Shown: positions 46,105 to 59,146, counted from the stretch's first letter. The stretch: 64,000 nucleotides of DNA from Epiperipatus broadwayi (GCA_028023455.1 JAQFVV010000001.1:26025426-26089425), one strand, 5' to 3'. Made by a program: numbers and translations. The notes: generated by a model not told the origin, from the sequence alone.

Positions 46105-46988
46105 CTCTTCTTTCTTCATCCGGCTTGGCTTTTCCCGATTGATATTTCCGACGAACGTAGGCGCGCATTTTGAAAGTTATTTGCAAGGCATTGTCAATTT
46201 GGAGATTGGAAGCTGGAAACTATGAAGCACATACAACATGATCAGTCAGCGGCACGAAGATTCAATTTGGCAGGACAGAGATCAGCTCCTGGCACTTAGC
46301 CCATCAACATTGCGGTTTACAGGTAAGCTTCTTAACAAAATTATAGGAATTACTCTAGCAGCTGCAGTGCTGTCTTAAGACTACCTCTCTCAACCACGTC
46401 AAAAGTTAGAATGAGTTTTTCTCTAAGATGGCCACGATTGACCTTTCCGCCTGGTTTTTGTGTTTAGGCTCCGCCTACTTTCTCTAGCTTCCAGCCATCC
46501 AGCTTGACCATACAACATTAATTATCCATTCCATTGTCCTTTTACTTTAAACGCAATTTTTAAATTGACACAGTAATTACAAATCTACATTCCTTATCTA
46601 TTTCGAATACAATTTAATTACTCTGTACATTTGTGTAATTTAGATTTTAATTAAAAACACTGATCAAAGGAATGTGACTTTTGATCAGTATTTTTAAACG
46701 ACTTTGTACAATTTTAAAAAAAAAACTAAAATTCAAACAAATACGCCCGCAATGAACTTTAAATTAAATTGATATAAACTCACAAACCACGCACACACGA
46801 ATATCATTTCATGGTTTGTGACATTTATATACGGAATCTTACATATTGATTTACAAAACATAAAATATATAACTAATTTTTTTATTATGACTGAAAATAG
46901 ACAAATCTCACTGCGGGCGGATAGTAGTTTGAATTACCGTACTTAAAACACATGAAACGAAGATCGGTTCTTCGATCTGTCTGTTTCA
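46105..46988 (-). repeat. 3' LTR of second gag-only element
   Basis: Minus-strand start TGAAACAGACAGATCG at 46988. The first 35 bp fold on themselves: TGAAAC with GTTTCA and AGATCG with CGATCT. The outer end near 46105 is slightly altered (CTCTTC versus TGTATC in the other copy). Confidence 0.85.
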
Positions 46989-47003
46989 TTTCTTCTCACT
47001 TTA
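46989..47003 (-). promoter_or_regulatory. Polypurine tract of second gag-only element
   Basis: Minus strand AAAGTGAGAAGAAA directly precedes TGAAACAG, the start of the 3' LTR. Confidence 0.65.
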
Positions 47004-47203
47004 TAAAAAAAACAACAAAAAAAAAATGATTATACATAAATCTCTGGTTAACATTTTTTTCAACATTTGATTGACCTCGGAGAACAGTCTGGGTGAGGGT
47101 TTGAAATTAACATTTACAAAATTGGGTGAATTACCGTAGTTCCTTTACTCATCATCATATGCATGTCACAGTGGTCGCTTACCGGGTTATCATTTTGTTA
47201 TTT

Positions 47204-48433
47204 CTACCTTCTCCCTGGGTCGGGAGGTATATAGGGTTTTAATGGCCTGGTATTATAACTACACTGTTCCCATTCCCTTTTTGTTGGATACAAGTCCCCA
47301 TAGTCGATCTGGTTTAGCAGTTCTACAGCTTTTTCGAACGACATGGGGCAACTCCCCAGCATTATCCTTCGCACCCACGGTGGTAGGTTATGCACGACGA
47401 TACGAGTAATGTGCTGCTCCGTGTAGTTAAAAGCGGTGAGGGATTTAAATATCATCGCTTGGTGCGTGAAGAAGGCTGCAAAACTCTGTCTGCTACTTTC
47501 GTCGTACTTCAAATTCGAGAACTTGTGTAACAGTCCCTCCTGTTTCTCCACACTCCAATACCTTTTCAAAATGGCTTCTTCGTAGCCTCGCATCGTACTC
47601 GGTGGTTGTTTCAATAATTTCCACCATGCCTTCGCCGATTCCCTCAGATAATGGCTGGCGACCGTTACCCTCTCCTTTTCACTCATCGGGTGGAAGCACA
47701 GAAATTCTCTAATGCTGTCCAGATGCACGGCTGGATTTTCCCCGGGGTCTCCTCTAAACGTCTGAATCTGGATAGATGATCCCACGTGAGGAATGTTAAT
47801 CACCTTTGTTGGTGTGTCTACAACCTGCTCTCTTTTTATTTCTTTTTCTTTGTCGCTAGTCCCAATTGTCGCTATTAGGTTTTCTCGCTGGCCCTGCGCC
47901 TCAGTTTGCCTTTCTAATTCAGTATTTTCGATGTCTAGGACCTGGCCTGTATTCTCTTCGATAGCTACTTCGCTCAGAGTGTCTAATCCCATCGGAATGG
48001 TTTGGTCCTCTTCTCCCTTCCTCGCACTAACATTTGCTTTACCTTCCCTACTTGTTTTAACGTCCGACCCCATACGCCATTCTTCAATCCTTAACATCCT
48101 CGCCATCATCGCCATCATGATCTTCCTGTCCTCCCTCATCTCCTCGAGGATCGCGTCAAACTTCCTATCGCGATCGCGCTCCCTCTGTTTGGCGTTCCTC
48201 TCTGATCGTCCAAAACTTTTTTTTTTATCCTGAAACTTCTTAAACACAATTTCGTGGTCACTGGATGTGTCCGACGTCTCTGCACCAGTCGCGGACACAT
48301 GCTCGCTTCCTTCTATTTCTGCCATTTCCTGTTCGTTTTTACTTATAAATATCTCCAGCATAAGAATTCGCTTTGTACAACACTTTGATTTGTATAGATA
48401 CATAAAGATACTGATCCCTGCTCCTAGTGCCAA
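47204..48433 (-). CDS. gag: Intact Gag of the second gag-only LTR element
   Basis: 409-codon open frame. The likely real start is the ATG at 48325 (MAEIEGSEH), giving 373 aa, since the 36 residues upstream look like leader translation. Order: acidic N-terminus with a charged coiled coil (FDAILEEMREDRKIMMAMMA), a linker, then the Gag core from about residue 220: IQTFRGDPGENPAVHLDSI, SAKAWWKLL, KRYWSVEKQEG, HNLPPWVRRIMLGSCP and FEKAVELLNQIDYG. It is clearly related to the Gag at 7841-9230 (same AWW, RYWS/SYWS and AELL/VELL blocks) but diverged. No CCHC knuckle and no protease at the end; it terminates DPGRR. It should assemble particles that package element RNA. Confidence 0.85.
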   Translation of the reverse strand: MALGAGISIFMYLYKSKCCTKRILMLEIFISKNEQEMAEIEGSEHVSATGAETSDTSSDHEIVFKKFQDKKKSFGRSERNAKQRERDRDRKFDAILEEMREDRKIMMAMMARMLRIEEWRMGSDVKTSREGKANVSARKGEEDQTIPMGLDTLSEVAIEENTGQVLDIENTELERQTEAQGQRENLIATIGTSDKEKEIKREQVVDTPTKVINIPHVGSSIQIQTFRGDPGENPAVHLDSIREFLCFHPMSEKERVTVASHYLRESAKAWWKLLKQPPSTMRGYEEAILKRYWSVEKQEGLLHKFSNLKYDESSRQSFAAFFTHQAMIFKSLTAFNYTEQHITRIVVHNLPPWVRRIMLGSCPMSFEKAVELLNQIDYGDLYPTKREWEQCSYNTRPLKPYIPPDPGRR

Positions 48434-49548
48434 ATCCTCCCCCGCTGCTGATACTGTTTGTGTGGCTTCCTTCCTTTCTCTCTTTTCTTCCTTCGCCTAC
48501 GTTCCGTCTGGTTTCTGTTATCCAAGTTTTTCACTGTTAATATTTTTTTTTTATTTTTTTATTTAAGTATATGCAACATGACATGTTTAAATCCTTACAA
48601 AAAAAATTACAGGGAAAAAAAAACTTAATTTCACCCAGTTCGCACTGTTCTCCTCAGTCCTATAATCTAAACATATTAATAATGGGTACATAACATAGTA
48701 TTTTTTTTTTTTATTTCTGTCAGTAATTCTCTCTTTTTATATATAAACCACCATTCTCTCCTTTGAACCCAACAAGACTCACCACTGCTGCATTGACAAA
48801 CATGTTTGCTGACAAATTTATTTGAAAGGCGCCAGCCAGCAACATGTGACCAATAGATAGTTTAATCCACTGATCCCCCAAATATATACTTTTTACATGA
48901 CCTAATAATCATTTGATTTAAGACTTAATGTTTTATATAGGGAACGATTAATATTAACTCTCTGATAAAATTTTTATATTATACATATATATGCGCACCA
49001 GTTTTTTTATTTTTAAAACATAAAGGTAATCCTACTTCTTTACTTTTTTTTTCAAAAAAAAACATTTTTAAACAACAAAAAAATATATATATATATGCGT
49101 ACACAATATCTATATGCGTACACGTTTTTATTTTTAAGACCTGGAATTAATTCTACTTCTTTACTTTTTTTTTCGAAAAATTTTAAACAACAAGAATAAA
49201 CTCGCAAAAAAAAATTATGGAATAACATTCGTTTATTTTAATTAAATAAACGCACAAAATCGCTTCCGCTCTCTTTTCAAAAAAATCTCACTTTGTTTCT
49301 TAATTATATTTGGGAGTAGTCTATTCACTGAAACTTGGTGTAAGGGAAAAAAAAATTTTATATTACTTATTTCACTCAACTATAGTTTTAACTTGCACAT
49401 TTTAATACGGCGGATACATATCAATATTATGACAAACAAAAAAAAATCAAATCTTTTTATCATTTAACTGTTTACTCTAGTTCACTCTGCAGGGTGTGGG
49501 AGATTTCTTCATCGGAGCACCACGGAGGGCGACCAAAAATTTAATAAC
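48434..49548 (-). other. Leader of second gag-only element with primer binding site
   Basis: Minus strand TGGTCGCCCTCCGTGGTGC (49535-49517) lies about 13 bases inside the 5' LTR and starts with TGG, fitting a tRNA primer site. The leader has a tandem pair of about 110 bp (49000-49085 and 49110-49195, shared block TCTACTTCTTTACTTTTTTTTTC-like) and many poly-T tracts. Plus-strand ORFs over it and gag are shadows. Confidence 0.55.
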
Positions 49549-50432
49549 TGTATCTTTCTTCATCCGGCTTGGCTTTTCCCGATTGATATTTCCGACGAAC
49601 GTAGGCGCGCATTTTGAAAGTTATTTGCAAGGCATTGTCAATTTGGAGATTGGAAGCTGGAAACTATGAAGCACATACAACATGATCAGTCAGCGGCACG
49701 AAGATTCAATTTGGCAGGACAGAGATCAGCTCCTGTCACTTAGCCCATCAACATTGCAGTTTACAGGTAAGCTTCTTAACAAAATTATAGGAATTACTCT
49801 AGCAGCTGCAGTGCTGTCTTAAGACTACCTCTCTCAACCACGTCAAAAGTTAGAATAAGTTTTTCTCTAAGATGGCCACGATTGACCTTTCCGCCTGGTT
49901 TTTGTGTTTAAGCTCCTCCTACTTTCTCTAGCTTCCAGCCATCCAGCTTGACCATACAACATTAATTATCCATTCCATTGTCCTTTTACTTTAAACGCAA
50001 TTTTTAAATTGACACAGTAATTACAAATCTACATTCCTTATCTAATTTCGAATACAATTTAATTACTCTGTACATTTGTGTAATTTAGATTTTAATTAAA
50101 AACACTGATCAAAGGAATGTGACTTTTGATCAGTATTTTTAAACGACTTTGTACAATTTTAAAAAAAAACTAAAATTCAAACAAATACGCCCGCAATGAA
50201 CTTTAAATTAAATTGATATAAACCCACAAACCACGCACACACGAATATCATTTCATGGTTTGTGACATTTATATACGGAATCTTACATATTGATTTACAA
50301 AACATAAAATATATAACTAATTTTTTTATTATGACTAAAAATAGACAAATCTCACTGCGGGCGGATAGTAGTTTGAATTACCGTACTTAAAACACATGAA
50401 ACGAAGATCGGTTCTTCGATCTGTCTGTTTCA
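49549..50432 (-). repeat. 5' LTR of second gag-only element
   Basis: Runs TGAAAC (50432) to GATACA (49549) on the minus strand, TG...CA. Followed on its outer side by (AT)n. Differs from the 3' LTR at only a handful of visible positions (for example CTTAGC/CTGGCAC region and AAGCTCCTCC versus AGGCTCCGCC). Confidence 0.85.
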
Positions 50433-52299
50433 ATATATATATATATATATACTAACCTACTTTCTATTATGTCAGAAATAGCTGCCATAGCTCTTACATG
50501 ACCGTGATTGAAGCAAATAAAATGTGGATGTTGATCCTAAAATGAAAACAAACAAATATAAAAAAAGTTCGTTCATTGATCGATTTTAAAACAGTATTTT
50601 TAATATAAATAGATCAAAATAAAAAAAATAAAAAAAATGTACAATACAGTAATATAACTTTACTCAGTTTATACCAATATTATTTTTGATAAAATTTCTA
50701 AAACAAGGATTTAAATATCACTGATTCTATTAGATTTAAAAAATATATTAAAGACAATTTCTAATTTACATTAAAAATGTGAAATACAATATTATTTTAA
50801 ATTATTTTTAATTCAAAGAAAACTCTTCAGTTACATTTGGATAAATTAAAACCGATGCAGAAAATTTATAGCCATTAAAATGTTAAATAAAATCTATTTA
50901 ATTTACAAGAAAAATGAAATTAATTATGAAATAAGTCTACTTTTTTAAAATAAAATTTTAGAAACTAATTGCATATGTGACAATTTAAGAAATTAATTTT
51001 TAGGATTGCAATTATCCCCAATTTTTATTTGTATTCTCATTGAAATTTTTATTCCTTGATAAAATAATTATTTGAATTATTAATGCTTTTTTAGAAAAAA
51101 AAGAAAATATAAGATATTTACATAAATTATAAAAAACTATTAAAGTAAGCAACAAAAAATATTTTTAAAATACCTTCAAAAAAATTTTGATAACCAAGGA
51201 GGGATACTCTTCTATATATGAAGTTCAACTGCCACAGGAATTTTCATATTTTGATTTTTTTATTTTCTTAATTTTCAGTTAATTTAAATATTTTTTAATG
51301 TTTTAAAATAGAAAAATAAAAGTGAATACCATTATAGTTCTGAAAAGTACTCTGCATATTACTAAAGGGAATTTTGAAACATTTCTGAAATGTGCTAACC
51401 TTGTGATGTAAATACATTAAAACTATATGGATGTTCAAAAAATGTTATTATTATGTGAGAAATAAAAAATTTAAACTGGAAAGATTTCTCTTTTGGGATA
51501 TGAAACAAGATGAGAAAAGATATTGTGAATTTGAAAATATATCTACTGGCATCTTAAAAGTTAAAAAATAAAGTTTAGATCACAAAAATATATTCTATTG
51601 AGACCATGGAAAATATAAAAAGTGGATAGTTCATTATTAGTAAGGATATTGCAAAGACTATCGTCTGATATAATTGTGTAAAGAGGAATTAATATTAATT
51701 TGCTTTTTACTTAATACAATATTTATACTACAGATTTATGTTCAACAACTGAAGCACATAAAATAAAATAAAAATTCTATGTTCAGATCAGACAGAAATT
51801 TATTAAATTTGAAATAGTTATTCTAGCAATCAGATATTGAAATTTTAAATATAAAAATTGAAGAAAATATAATAAAAACAAATCTTATAAATGAATACTA
51901 CATAGATGTTAGAAAATTCATTATCTTTGTATTGCCAATACATTTTCAAATAGTCACATTTTTTCCAATACACATAAACATCATTAAATAGTGTTGATAG
52001 AAATATATTACATTATATCTTTGGCATCTAGAATGATGAAGAATGGATTGTAAAATAGAAACTTTGAATGAAGTTTAAAAAACTACAAACTATATCATTT
52101 AAATATGAATCTTGAAATTGTTTGACTAAGTTTAAGTAACAATCAGTAAATCATTATAAAAGAAATTATGTGTTAAACTATTTCCATCATTAGACACTAA
52201 ATAATTTTTAGAAAAAAAATATTTAAACTTTTCAAATACATTCTATTGTTTTTCATAGAAATATATAACACAAACTTTCAAGTGGTATTATTTTTTTCT
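50433..52299. other. AT-rich stretch, no gene seen
   Basis: (AT)n at 50433-50450. No ORF of note and no repeat matched. Confidence 0.45.
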
Positions 52300-52530
52300 C
52301 TTTGGTGTACTTAAATAAACATAGTAAGGTTCTAAACATAGTAAGGTCAGAGCGACTTAAAGTCAACATGGGTATGTTAATAATATTGGCATCAATAAGG
52401 GTTTTGAGCATTTCATCATCAGATTTTCAATGATATGAATGAATAAAGAGTTGGAGAGTGAAAAGGATTGACGTCTGTCCATTAACGTTTGAAGATTTGC
52501 TATCTTAATATAAAATGAGCACTAATTATT
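52300..52530 (+). repeat. SINE-like repeat family A
   Basis: GTACTTAAATAAACATAGTAAGG...GTCAACATGGGTATG...ATATTGGCATCAATAAGG...ATGAGCACT matches 54235-54475 block by block. No B-type head precedes it here. Confidence 0.7.
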
Positions 52531-52728
52531 AAGAAAAGGTAGTGTTTGAAATGAATTATGGGAAGGTTTATTTGTTTATACATATATGTTTGTTCTTTTA
52601 GTTTGATTTTCACTTGAGAATGTCTATTTGTAAAAGATGAAACCATGGTTGTGTAAGGATTTTGGTAAAATTTTGGATTTTGTCTAGTATTGTATTGTTT
52701 TAATGTTTTGCATTATATATATATATAT

Positions 52729-53464
52729 ATTTCATATGATGGAATTAGAATCCATTATGTTGCCTTAATAAAATACTTTAATAAAAATATAAACAAATAT
52801 TATAGACAACTACATTAATAAATATTTAATTTATTACATCGAATCGATTTTCGTTCAAAATGAACCTTTTCAAGATGTTAGAATAAATCAAAAAGTCACG
52901 CGATTTATTTATATTAACGTAGCACACACTTATTGTTCAAATTAAATCCTAAAAATTATTAAAATTTTTAATGTTTAACTGACGACTTTCAACTCAAATT
53001 CACGGATTCCTGGTGCAAAATTCAGAAACTTAGCATCCTTTAACCTTAATAATAAAGGCTTCATAAAAATTATGATAAATCAAGAACACAGTTTATAAAC
53101 TTTACATCAACAATCAGAAGACACGGATGACACCAAATGTCTGTAGAGTTAAAAGAAATCAGATGGCATATATTCAATATAGCAATTTTCTTAATCTTGT
53201 TTATAAAAATCTTTAAATAAACTAAAAGATATATCCACTGAATTATATAAAAACTTGCATTTTTCTTTAGTAGTCTAAAGTCATTTCTTCGTTAATATTA
53301 ATACTTCTATGACGTTCTAATTTAAAAGCATTTCTAAAATTTTCTTCAATAATATTTCATATGATGGAATTAGAATCCATTATGTTGCCTTAATAAAATA
53401 CTTTAATAAAAATATAAACAAATATTATAGACAACTACATTAATAAATATTTAATTTATTACAT
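52729..53464 (+). repeat. 110-bp direct repeats flanking a 515-bp unique segment
   Basis: ATTTCATATGATGGAATTAG to TAATTTATTACAT occurs at 52729-52839 and 53355-53464, essentially identical. The inner 515 bp are less AT-pure. TGATGG...TTACA ends would suit a tiny LTR element (TRIM), but no primer site or polypurine tract is clear, so a partial tandem duplication is equally possible. (AT)n lies on both outer sides. Confidence 0.7.
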
Positions 53465-53478
53465 ATATATATATATAT

Positions 53479-53530
<52 letters not shown>
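53465..53530. repeat. (TA)n microsatellite
   Basis: Two TA runs interrupted once by TG. Confidence 0.95.
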
Positions 53531-53532
<2 letters not shown>

Positions 53533-53533
<1 letters not shown>

Positions 53534-54660
53534 ATGGGAGATGATGGTCTAGACCAAGTGATAGGTGCTGGTTTAGCATAAAATACATATATTGGAGATC
53601 ATTTATCTTTTTCACATATATGTGGTCATGAGTATTGGTTGTGTAAGATGGAGAGTATTGGAGCTTAAAAGTCTTGAATTCAAATTCCTTTTAATTACAT
53701 TAAGTTCAGTATAAACAATATGCTTGTATATTACATATTCAGCATGTTTTCTATGCATCCCTCTTCTGTGTATTTAAATGGACATATTAAGATCCTATAC
53801 ATGAGGGGTCAGAGTAACTTAAGGTCAACATGAGTGGGATAATGATATTAGAAAATCTTCAAACTTAAATCAACAGGCTTTAATCCTCTTCATCAACTCC
53901 TTCAACAATCCATGTCAATGAAAATCTGATGATGGAATGTTCAAAGCACTTGTTGATGCCATTTTAATATAAACTGAGCACTGATTATATATATGTGTGT
54001 GAGAGAGAGATAATGAACTGGCCAACTGAAGAGTGCTGTTTCACCACAAAACACTAATTTGGATATTTTTTTATTTTTTGACATGCATGTGGTCATGGAT
54101 ACTGGTTGCATAGGATGAAGTAGATAGCTTTAGGCAGCTTGAAAATCTGACTTCAAATCATTTTCTAATTACATTAAGTTCCAGGTAGACAATATACTTG
54201 TATTTAAATATTACATATTCAACCTGTATTCTGCCTATCCCTTTTCTGTATATTTAACTGAACATATTAAGGTCCTATTCATAAGGAATCAGAGTGACTT
54301 AACATCAACATGGGTGTGACAATAATATTGGCATCAACAGAGGATTTGAGCATTCCATCATCAAATTTTCAATGATATGGATAGTTGAAGAGTTGGTAAG
54401 TGGAGAATATTAAAGCCTGTCCATTAAAGTTTGAATATTTGTTATCTTAATATAAACTGAGCACTGATCTGAATCAACTGATAAGTGTTGGTTCAGCATG
54501 AAATATGCAAATTGGAGCTTATTTATCTTTTTCACATGTGTGTGATCATGTGCATCACTTGTATAATATGGAGTGGATAGCTGCAGAGAGCTTGAAAGTT
54601 GAGTTCAAATCCCTTCCAATTACATTATGTTCAGTATAAACAATATTCCTTTGATTCAAA
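53533..54660 (+). repeat. Tandem array of composite B-A SINE-like units
   Basis: Three unit starts (about 53533, 53998, 54470) at a spacing of 465-470 bp, order B-A-B-A-B. B heads carry the Pol III B-box-like block (AATTCAAATTCC, CTTCAAATCA, AGTTCAAATCCC). A parts carry ACATATTAAGRTCCTA and GTCAACATG. In the first A part the inner piece 53845-53965 is inverted. So A is the 3' body of B, and one full element is about 470 bp. No coding capacity. Confidence 0.75.
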
Positions 54661-54894
54661 TTCTTATGATTATTTCATAATAGTAAATTTTTAAGAGTTT
54701 ATACATTCAACATTTTTATAATAAACATGAGCCTAAAAAAATGAAACTTTACATCTTGCATCTTTATAAATAGTTAGCATTTAAATCAATGTGTTTATAT
54801 GTCTTTTCCCTCCAAAAATTTAAAAGTGTATTTGTTTTTATAAAAAATGTATACATTTTATCTCAATAACTATAAATTAATTTTAAGCCAATAA

Positions 54895-55345
54895 ATATCA
54901 CATGATCACCATATCTTATGCTTGCTCTTAACTGTTATTAAAACAGTCAAAACTCTCTAGACACATTGCCACTCAGTGCAAGCCAGAGTAATCAATGGAT
55001 GCCAGAAGGCTTGTGCATAAAATCCCCATCTAGTGCCTACTCATTCAATATCTCCAGACTAGTTTCTGGCTTGTTGCCTATGTCAGTGAGGAGCCTTGGA
55101 TCTGAGAACACTGCATCTAGATCTTAGGATCTAATGCAACACTCCAGCAGCCATCTTTTATCTCTACTTAACTACAAAACTATGAGACTTAAATTTAAAA
55201 CACTATAATATTTTCAATCCAAGCTCATCAGCTTATATAGTCATATAGCTCTGACCTTAGTTCAGTTCCTACACATTTTGGTGTCTTTGGTTCTTTAATA
55301 ACCATAGTCACCACTATCCTATTAGACAGGATTGGTTTTAAGCCA
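54895..55345 (-). repeat. Family C SINE-like element, minus copy, with hammerhead-like core
   Basis: Near full-length (about 450 bp). Core on the minus strand at 55093-55051: CTGACAT, GGC/GCC stem, GAAA, ACTAGT and C, TGGAGAT. G8 is not kept, so it is probably inactive. Confidence 0.8.
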
Positions 55346-55351
55346 ATAAAT

Positions 55352-55575
55352 ATTACATGATCACCATTATTTATGTTTGCTTTTAACTGTTATTAAAACA
55401 GACAAAAAATCTCTATATGTATTGCCACTCAATGCAATCCAGAGTAATCAATGGATGCCAGAAGGCTTGTGCATAAAATCCCCATTTAGTGCCTATTTAT
55501 ACAATATCCCTGACTAGTTTCTGGCTTATGGCCTTTGTCAGTGAGGAGCCTTAGATCTGAGATCACTGCATCTAA
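55352..55575 (-). repeat. Family C element, partial minus copy
   Basis: 3' half only, with a hammerhead-like core at 55548-55512 (CTGACAA...GAAACTAGTC). It joins the plus copy at about 55576, forming an inverted pair. Confidence 0.75.
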
Positions 55576-55576
55576 T

Positions 55577-55960
55577 AGATGGCTATGATTATTAAAAAAC
55601 CAAAGACACCAAAATGTATAGGTACTGAAGTGAGTTCAGACCTTTATAAATATATAAGCTGATGAGCTTGTATTGAAAATATTATTATAGTGTTTTAAAT
55701 TTAAGTCTCATAGTTTTGTAGTTAAGTAGAAATAAAAGATGGTGGCTGGAGGGTTGCATTAGATCCTAAGATCTAGATGTAGTGCTCTCAGATCCAAGGC
55801 TCCTCACTAACAAAGGCCATAAGCCAGAAACTAGTCTGGCGATATTGGATGAGTAGGCCCTAGACGGGGATTTTATGCACAAGCCTTCTGGCATCCATTG
55901 ATTACTCTGGCTTGCACTGAGTGGCAATATGTATAGAGAGTTTTGCCCGTTTTTATAAAT
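55577..55960 (+). repeat. Family C element, plus copy
   Basis: Matches 14800-15195. Hammerhead-like core at 55798-55840 with CTAACAA (two core bases changed), GGCC/GCC, GAAA, ACTAGT and C, TGG. Confidence 0.8.
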
Positions 55961-56549
<589 letters not shown>

Positions 56550-56750
56550 TTCAATTTTTTCAATTCAATTCAATTTATTCTATGAAATAAAACAAAGTAC
56601 ATCACAAATATTTAAAAACTCCAAACAAGAAAAATCTTGTGTGTGGAATTTACATGTAAAAATAAATTAAATAAAAATACAATCAAAAACTCAAAAGAAC
56701 AGTTTAGGAAATAAATAAAATTAATTAAATAAATAAAATAAATGCCAAAA

Positions 56751-59144
56751 TTAATACATACTACACAACCATTGACACAAATATTTTTTGAATGATATAT
56801 AAGAAATATTATTCAGATCAATTGAACATTCATATACAAATTTATTAAACAACTTTGACCCAGAATAAACATATTGTCTTCTACTAGATTCCTTAAAAAA
56901 TTTTGGTAAAGGTAATTGAAATTTATTAGAAAGACGAGTATTTAGAACATAAACTCTAGAATTCAGAAAAGGTTTAGCACAAAAAATATCAAAAATAACT
57001 CTATATTGATATAAGTGATTTACATCAAATAAACCAAATGCAATATAAATATCTCGAACAGAAGAGGAACGAGATCTACCAAAAATAATGCGCAAAGTAT
57101 AATTTTGCAAAACACGCAAAGAAGATAAAATATGTGGAGAAGCATTACCCCAAATAATGATATTGTAAGATAAAATACTCTGATAACAGGCAATGTAAAT
57201 AAAAATGAGAGCAGACCTAGGAAGAAATTTAACTAAATAATAAAACATATAGTTTAAATTACGTAACCGTTGACAAAGATAGGTAATGTGATTTGTCCAG
57301 GACAATCTGGAGTCAATATATATTCCCAAATAACAATAATTATCTACCAAAGGAATATTCTCACAAGTACATATACTATTATAATGCAAAATATACTTAC
57401 AGCAAATTTTAATCTTAAGAGAAAAAAAGTACGCTTGTAAGAAAAAAGAATAGCTTTTGTTTTATCTAAATTGACCAACAATGAATTATATGCCAACCAT
57501 TTACCAATTGAGTCCAAATCCTCATTCACTAATTTTTCAAGAAGATTATAAGAAACAGCATTGCAAGATAAAGCAATATCATCAGCAAAACCAAAAATCT
57601 TAGAATGTAACTTCAATGAAAATAAATCATTAATATAAATTAAAAACAATAGAGGACCAAGTACTGAACCTTGCGGAACTCCAGAATTAATCAAGACAAC
57701 ATCACTGATAGTACCATAAATATTAGTAAACTGTTTCCTATCATTTAAATAACTCTCCAACCAACTACCAATAGATCCACGAAAACCATACAAGTAGCAA
57801 CGCTTAATCAAAATATTATGATTAACAGAATCAAATGCTTTAGATAAATCAAGATAAATAGCCAATGTTTTAAGTTCCTGATCCAATGAAGATGTTAAAT
57901 ACTGAACATGATGTTTTAAAGCATCTAATGTACTTCTGCCAGGAAGAAAACCATATTGATAGTCAGATAAAATTTTATTTTTAAACAGAAATGACAACAT
58001 TTGATCCCTAACAATCATTTCCAATAATTTAGAAAAAACAGAAATAATAGCAATTGGCCTATAATTGACCATAAGAGTAGAATCACCCTTTTTATAAACA
58101 GGAGTAATAACATTAACTTTCAGACATTCTGGAAATGATCCAGACTGCAAAGATAAATTAAATAAATGAACTAAAATAGGCAAAAATGCAACCTTATTTT
58201 CTTTAAGCATCTTAGGTGTTATACCATCTAGTCCAAAAGAAGTGACATTTTTTAAACTATCAATTGCTACAGACAACTGAGATTCAGAAACATCAGAATA
58301 TAAAAAAGAATTCAAACTTGAATAAGAAGACAAAATCTGCTCAGGCACATCACGCATCGATAAATTTACAAAATACTCATTAAACCGATCAGCTAAATAT
58401 TTTTCATTATTCTGTAACTCAATTAAACTTTCATTATATTTAATACATTTAATACGATCAGGAGAAGATTTTTTAATCAAAGAATTTATTGTTCTCCATT
58501 TCAAAGAAACATTTTTATCATTAAGAAATTCTTGATAATATCTAAACTTCAACTTTCTAATATCAGACTTAATTTCAACATTAAGTTTTTTTAAAACATC
58601 TGATGAGCCATCCAAAGATTTTAACACATTTCTCTGATTAATTTTACATACCAGCGCATCTGTCACCCAAAGAGATCTTCTTCTATTCTTACTTATCAAT
58701 TTTAAATGAAACTTTGCTTTAGCAATTAAATCTAAACAAATAGCTTGGAACCCCAAAAATGCATCATTTACATTATCTATCATAAAAATCTCATCCCAAT
58801 TCTGAACAGATAATAAATAATTCAATTTAGAAAAAGATAATTTCTCAACATATACACAAACATTAATATTATCCATACAATTCAATATTTTTAATTCAGT
58901 AGCAAAATGATCTGTAAGAAATAATTTAGAAAGAGACGAATCAGAAAATAAACTGCGGCTTAATCTAACAAAAATATGATTAAAAGAGATTGAGATATAG
59001 GAGTATACGCGTAGGTGAAAAAGTTTGACTAAATCCATACTATAAAGTAAATTTAAATAATCTATAGTAGACTTACAAGCATTATTTAACAAATCAATAT
59101 TTAGATCACCCATTAAAAAAGATTCTGAACCCAAATCTAATAAC

Positions 59145-59146
<2 letters not shown>
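56751..59146 (-). CDS. LINE A ORF2: endonuclease end and reverse transcriptase, one frameshift
   Basis: CR1/L2-like ORF2, nearly intact. The frame 59146-57344 (600 aa) starts within the APE endonuclease (FLMGDLNIDLL, LTDHFATEL), then RT: SFGLDGITPKMLKE, VYKKGDSTLMVNYRPIAIIS, YQYGFLPGRSTLDAL, AIYLDLSKAFDSVNHNILI (motif A), SGVPQGSVLGPLLFLIYIND (B), FGFADDIALS (C). The reading frame breaks in a seven-A run on the plus strand (57422-57428); with one more base it continues into 57389-56751 (VDNYCYLGIYIDSRLSW, then the thumb and C-terminus WGNASPHILSSL). All RT catalytic Asp are kept. The 5' end is truncated at (AAT)n. RT copies its RNA at the nicked target. No start codon choice is meaningful, as the true start is lost. 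Confidence 0.85.

Larger units (their letters stand above)
46105..50432 (-). mobile_element. Second gag-only LTR retrotransposon, minus strand
   Basis: Direct repeats 46105-46988 and 49549-50432 (884 bp) are nearly identical. Inside the right LTR a primer site follows, then a 1.1-kb leader, an intact gag (48433-47204) and a polypurine tract next to the left LTR. Nothing between gag and the 3' LTR could encode pol (216 bp). Like element 2 it must rely on proteins from other elements. Flanks do not match (GTTAC left, ATATA right), so a target duplication is not evident. Confidence 0.85.

Noticed and set aside
47793-48566. Plus-strand ORFs of 146 and 99 codons
   Set aside because: Shadows of the minus-strand gag and its leader.
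55655-55685. CTGATGAG...GAAA hammerhead-like string in family C
   Set aside because: The bases between the two boxes cannot pair as stem II, and there is no cleavage triplet in the right place.
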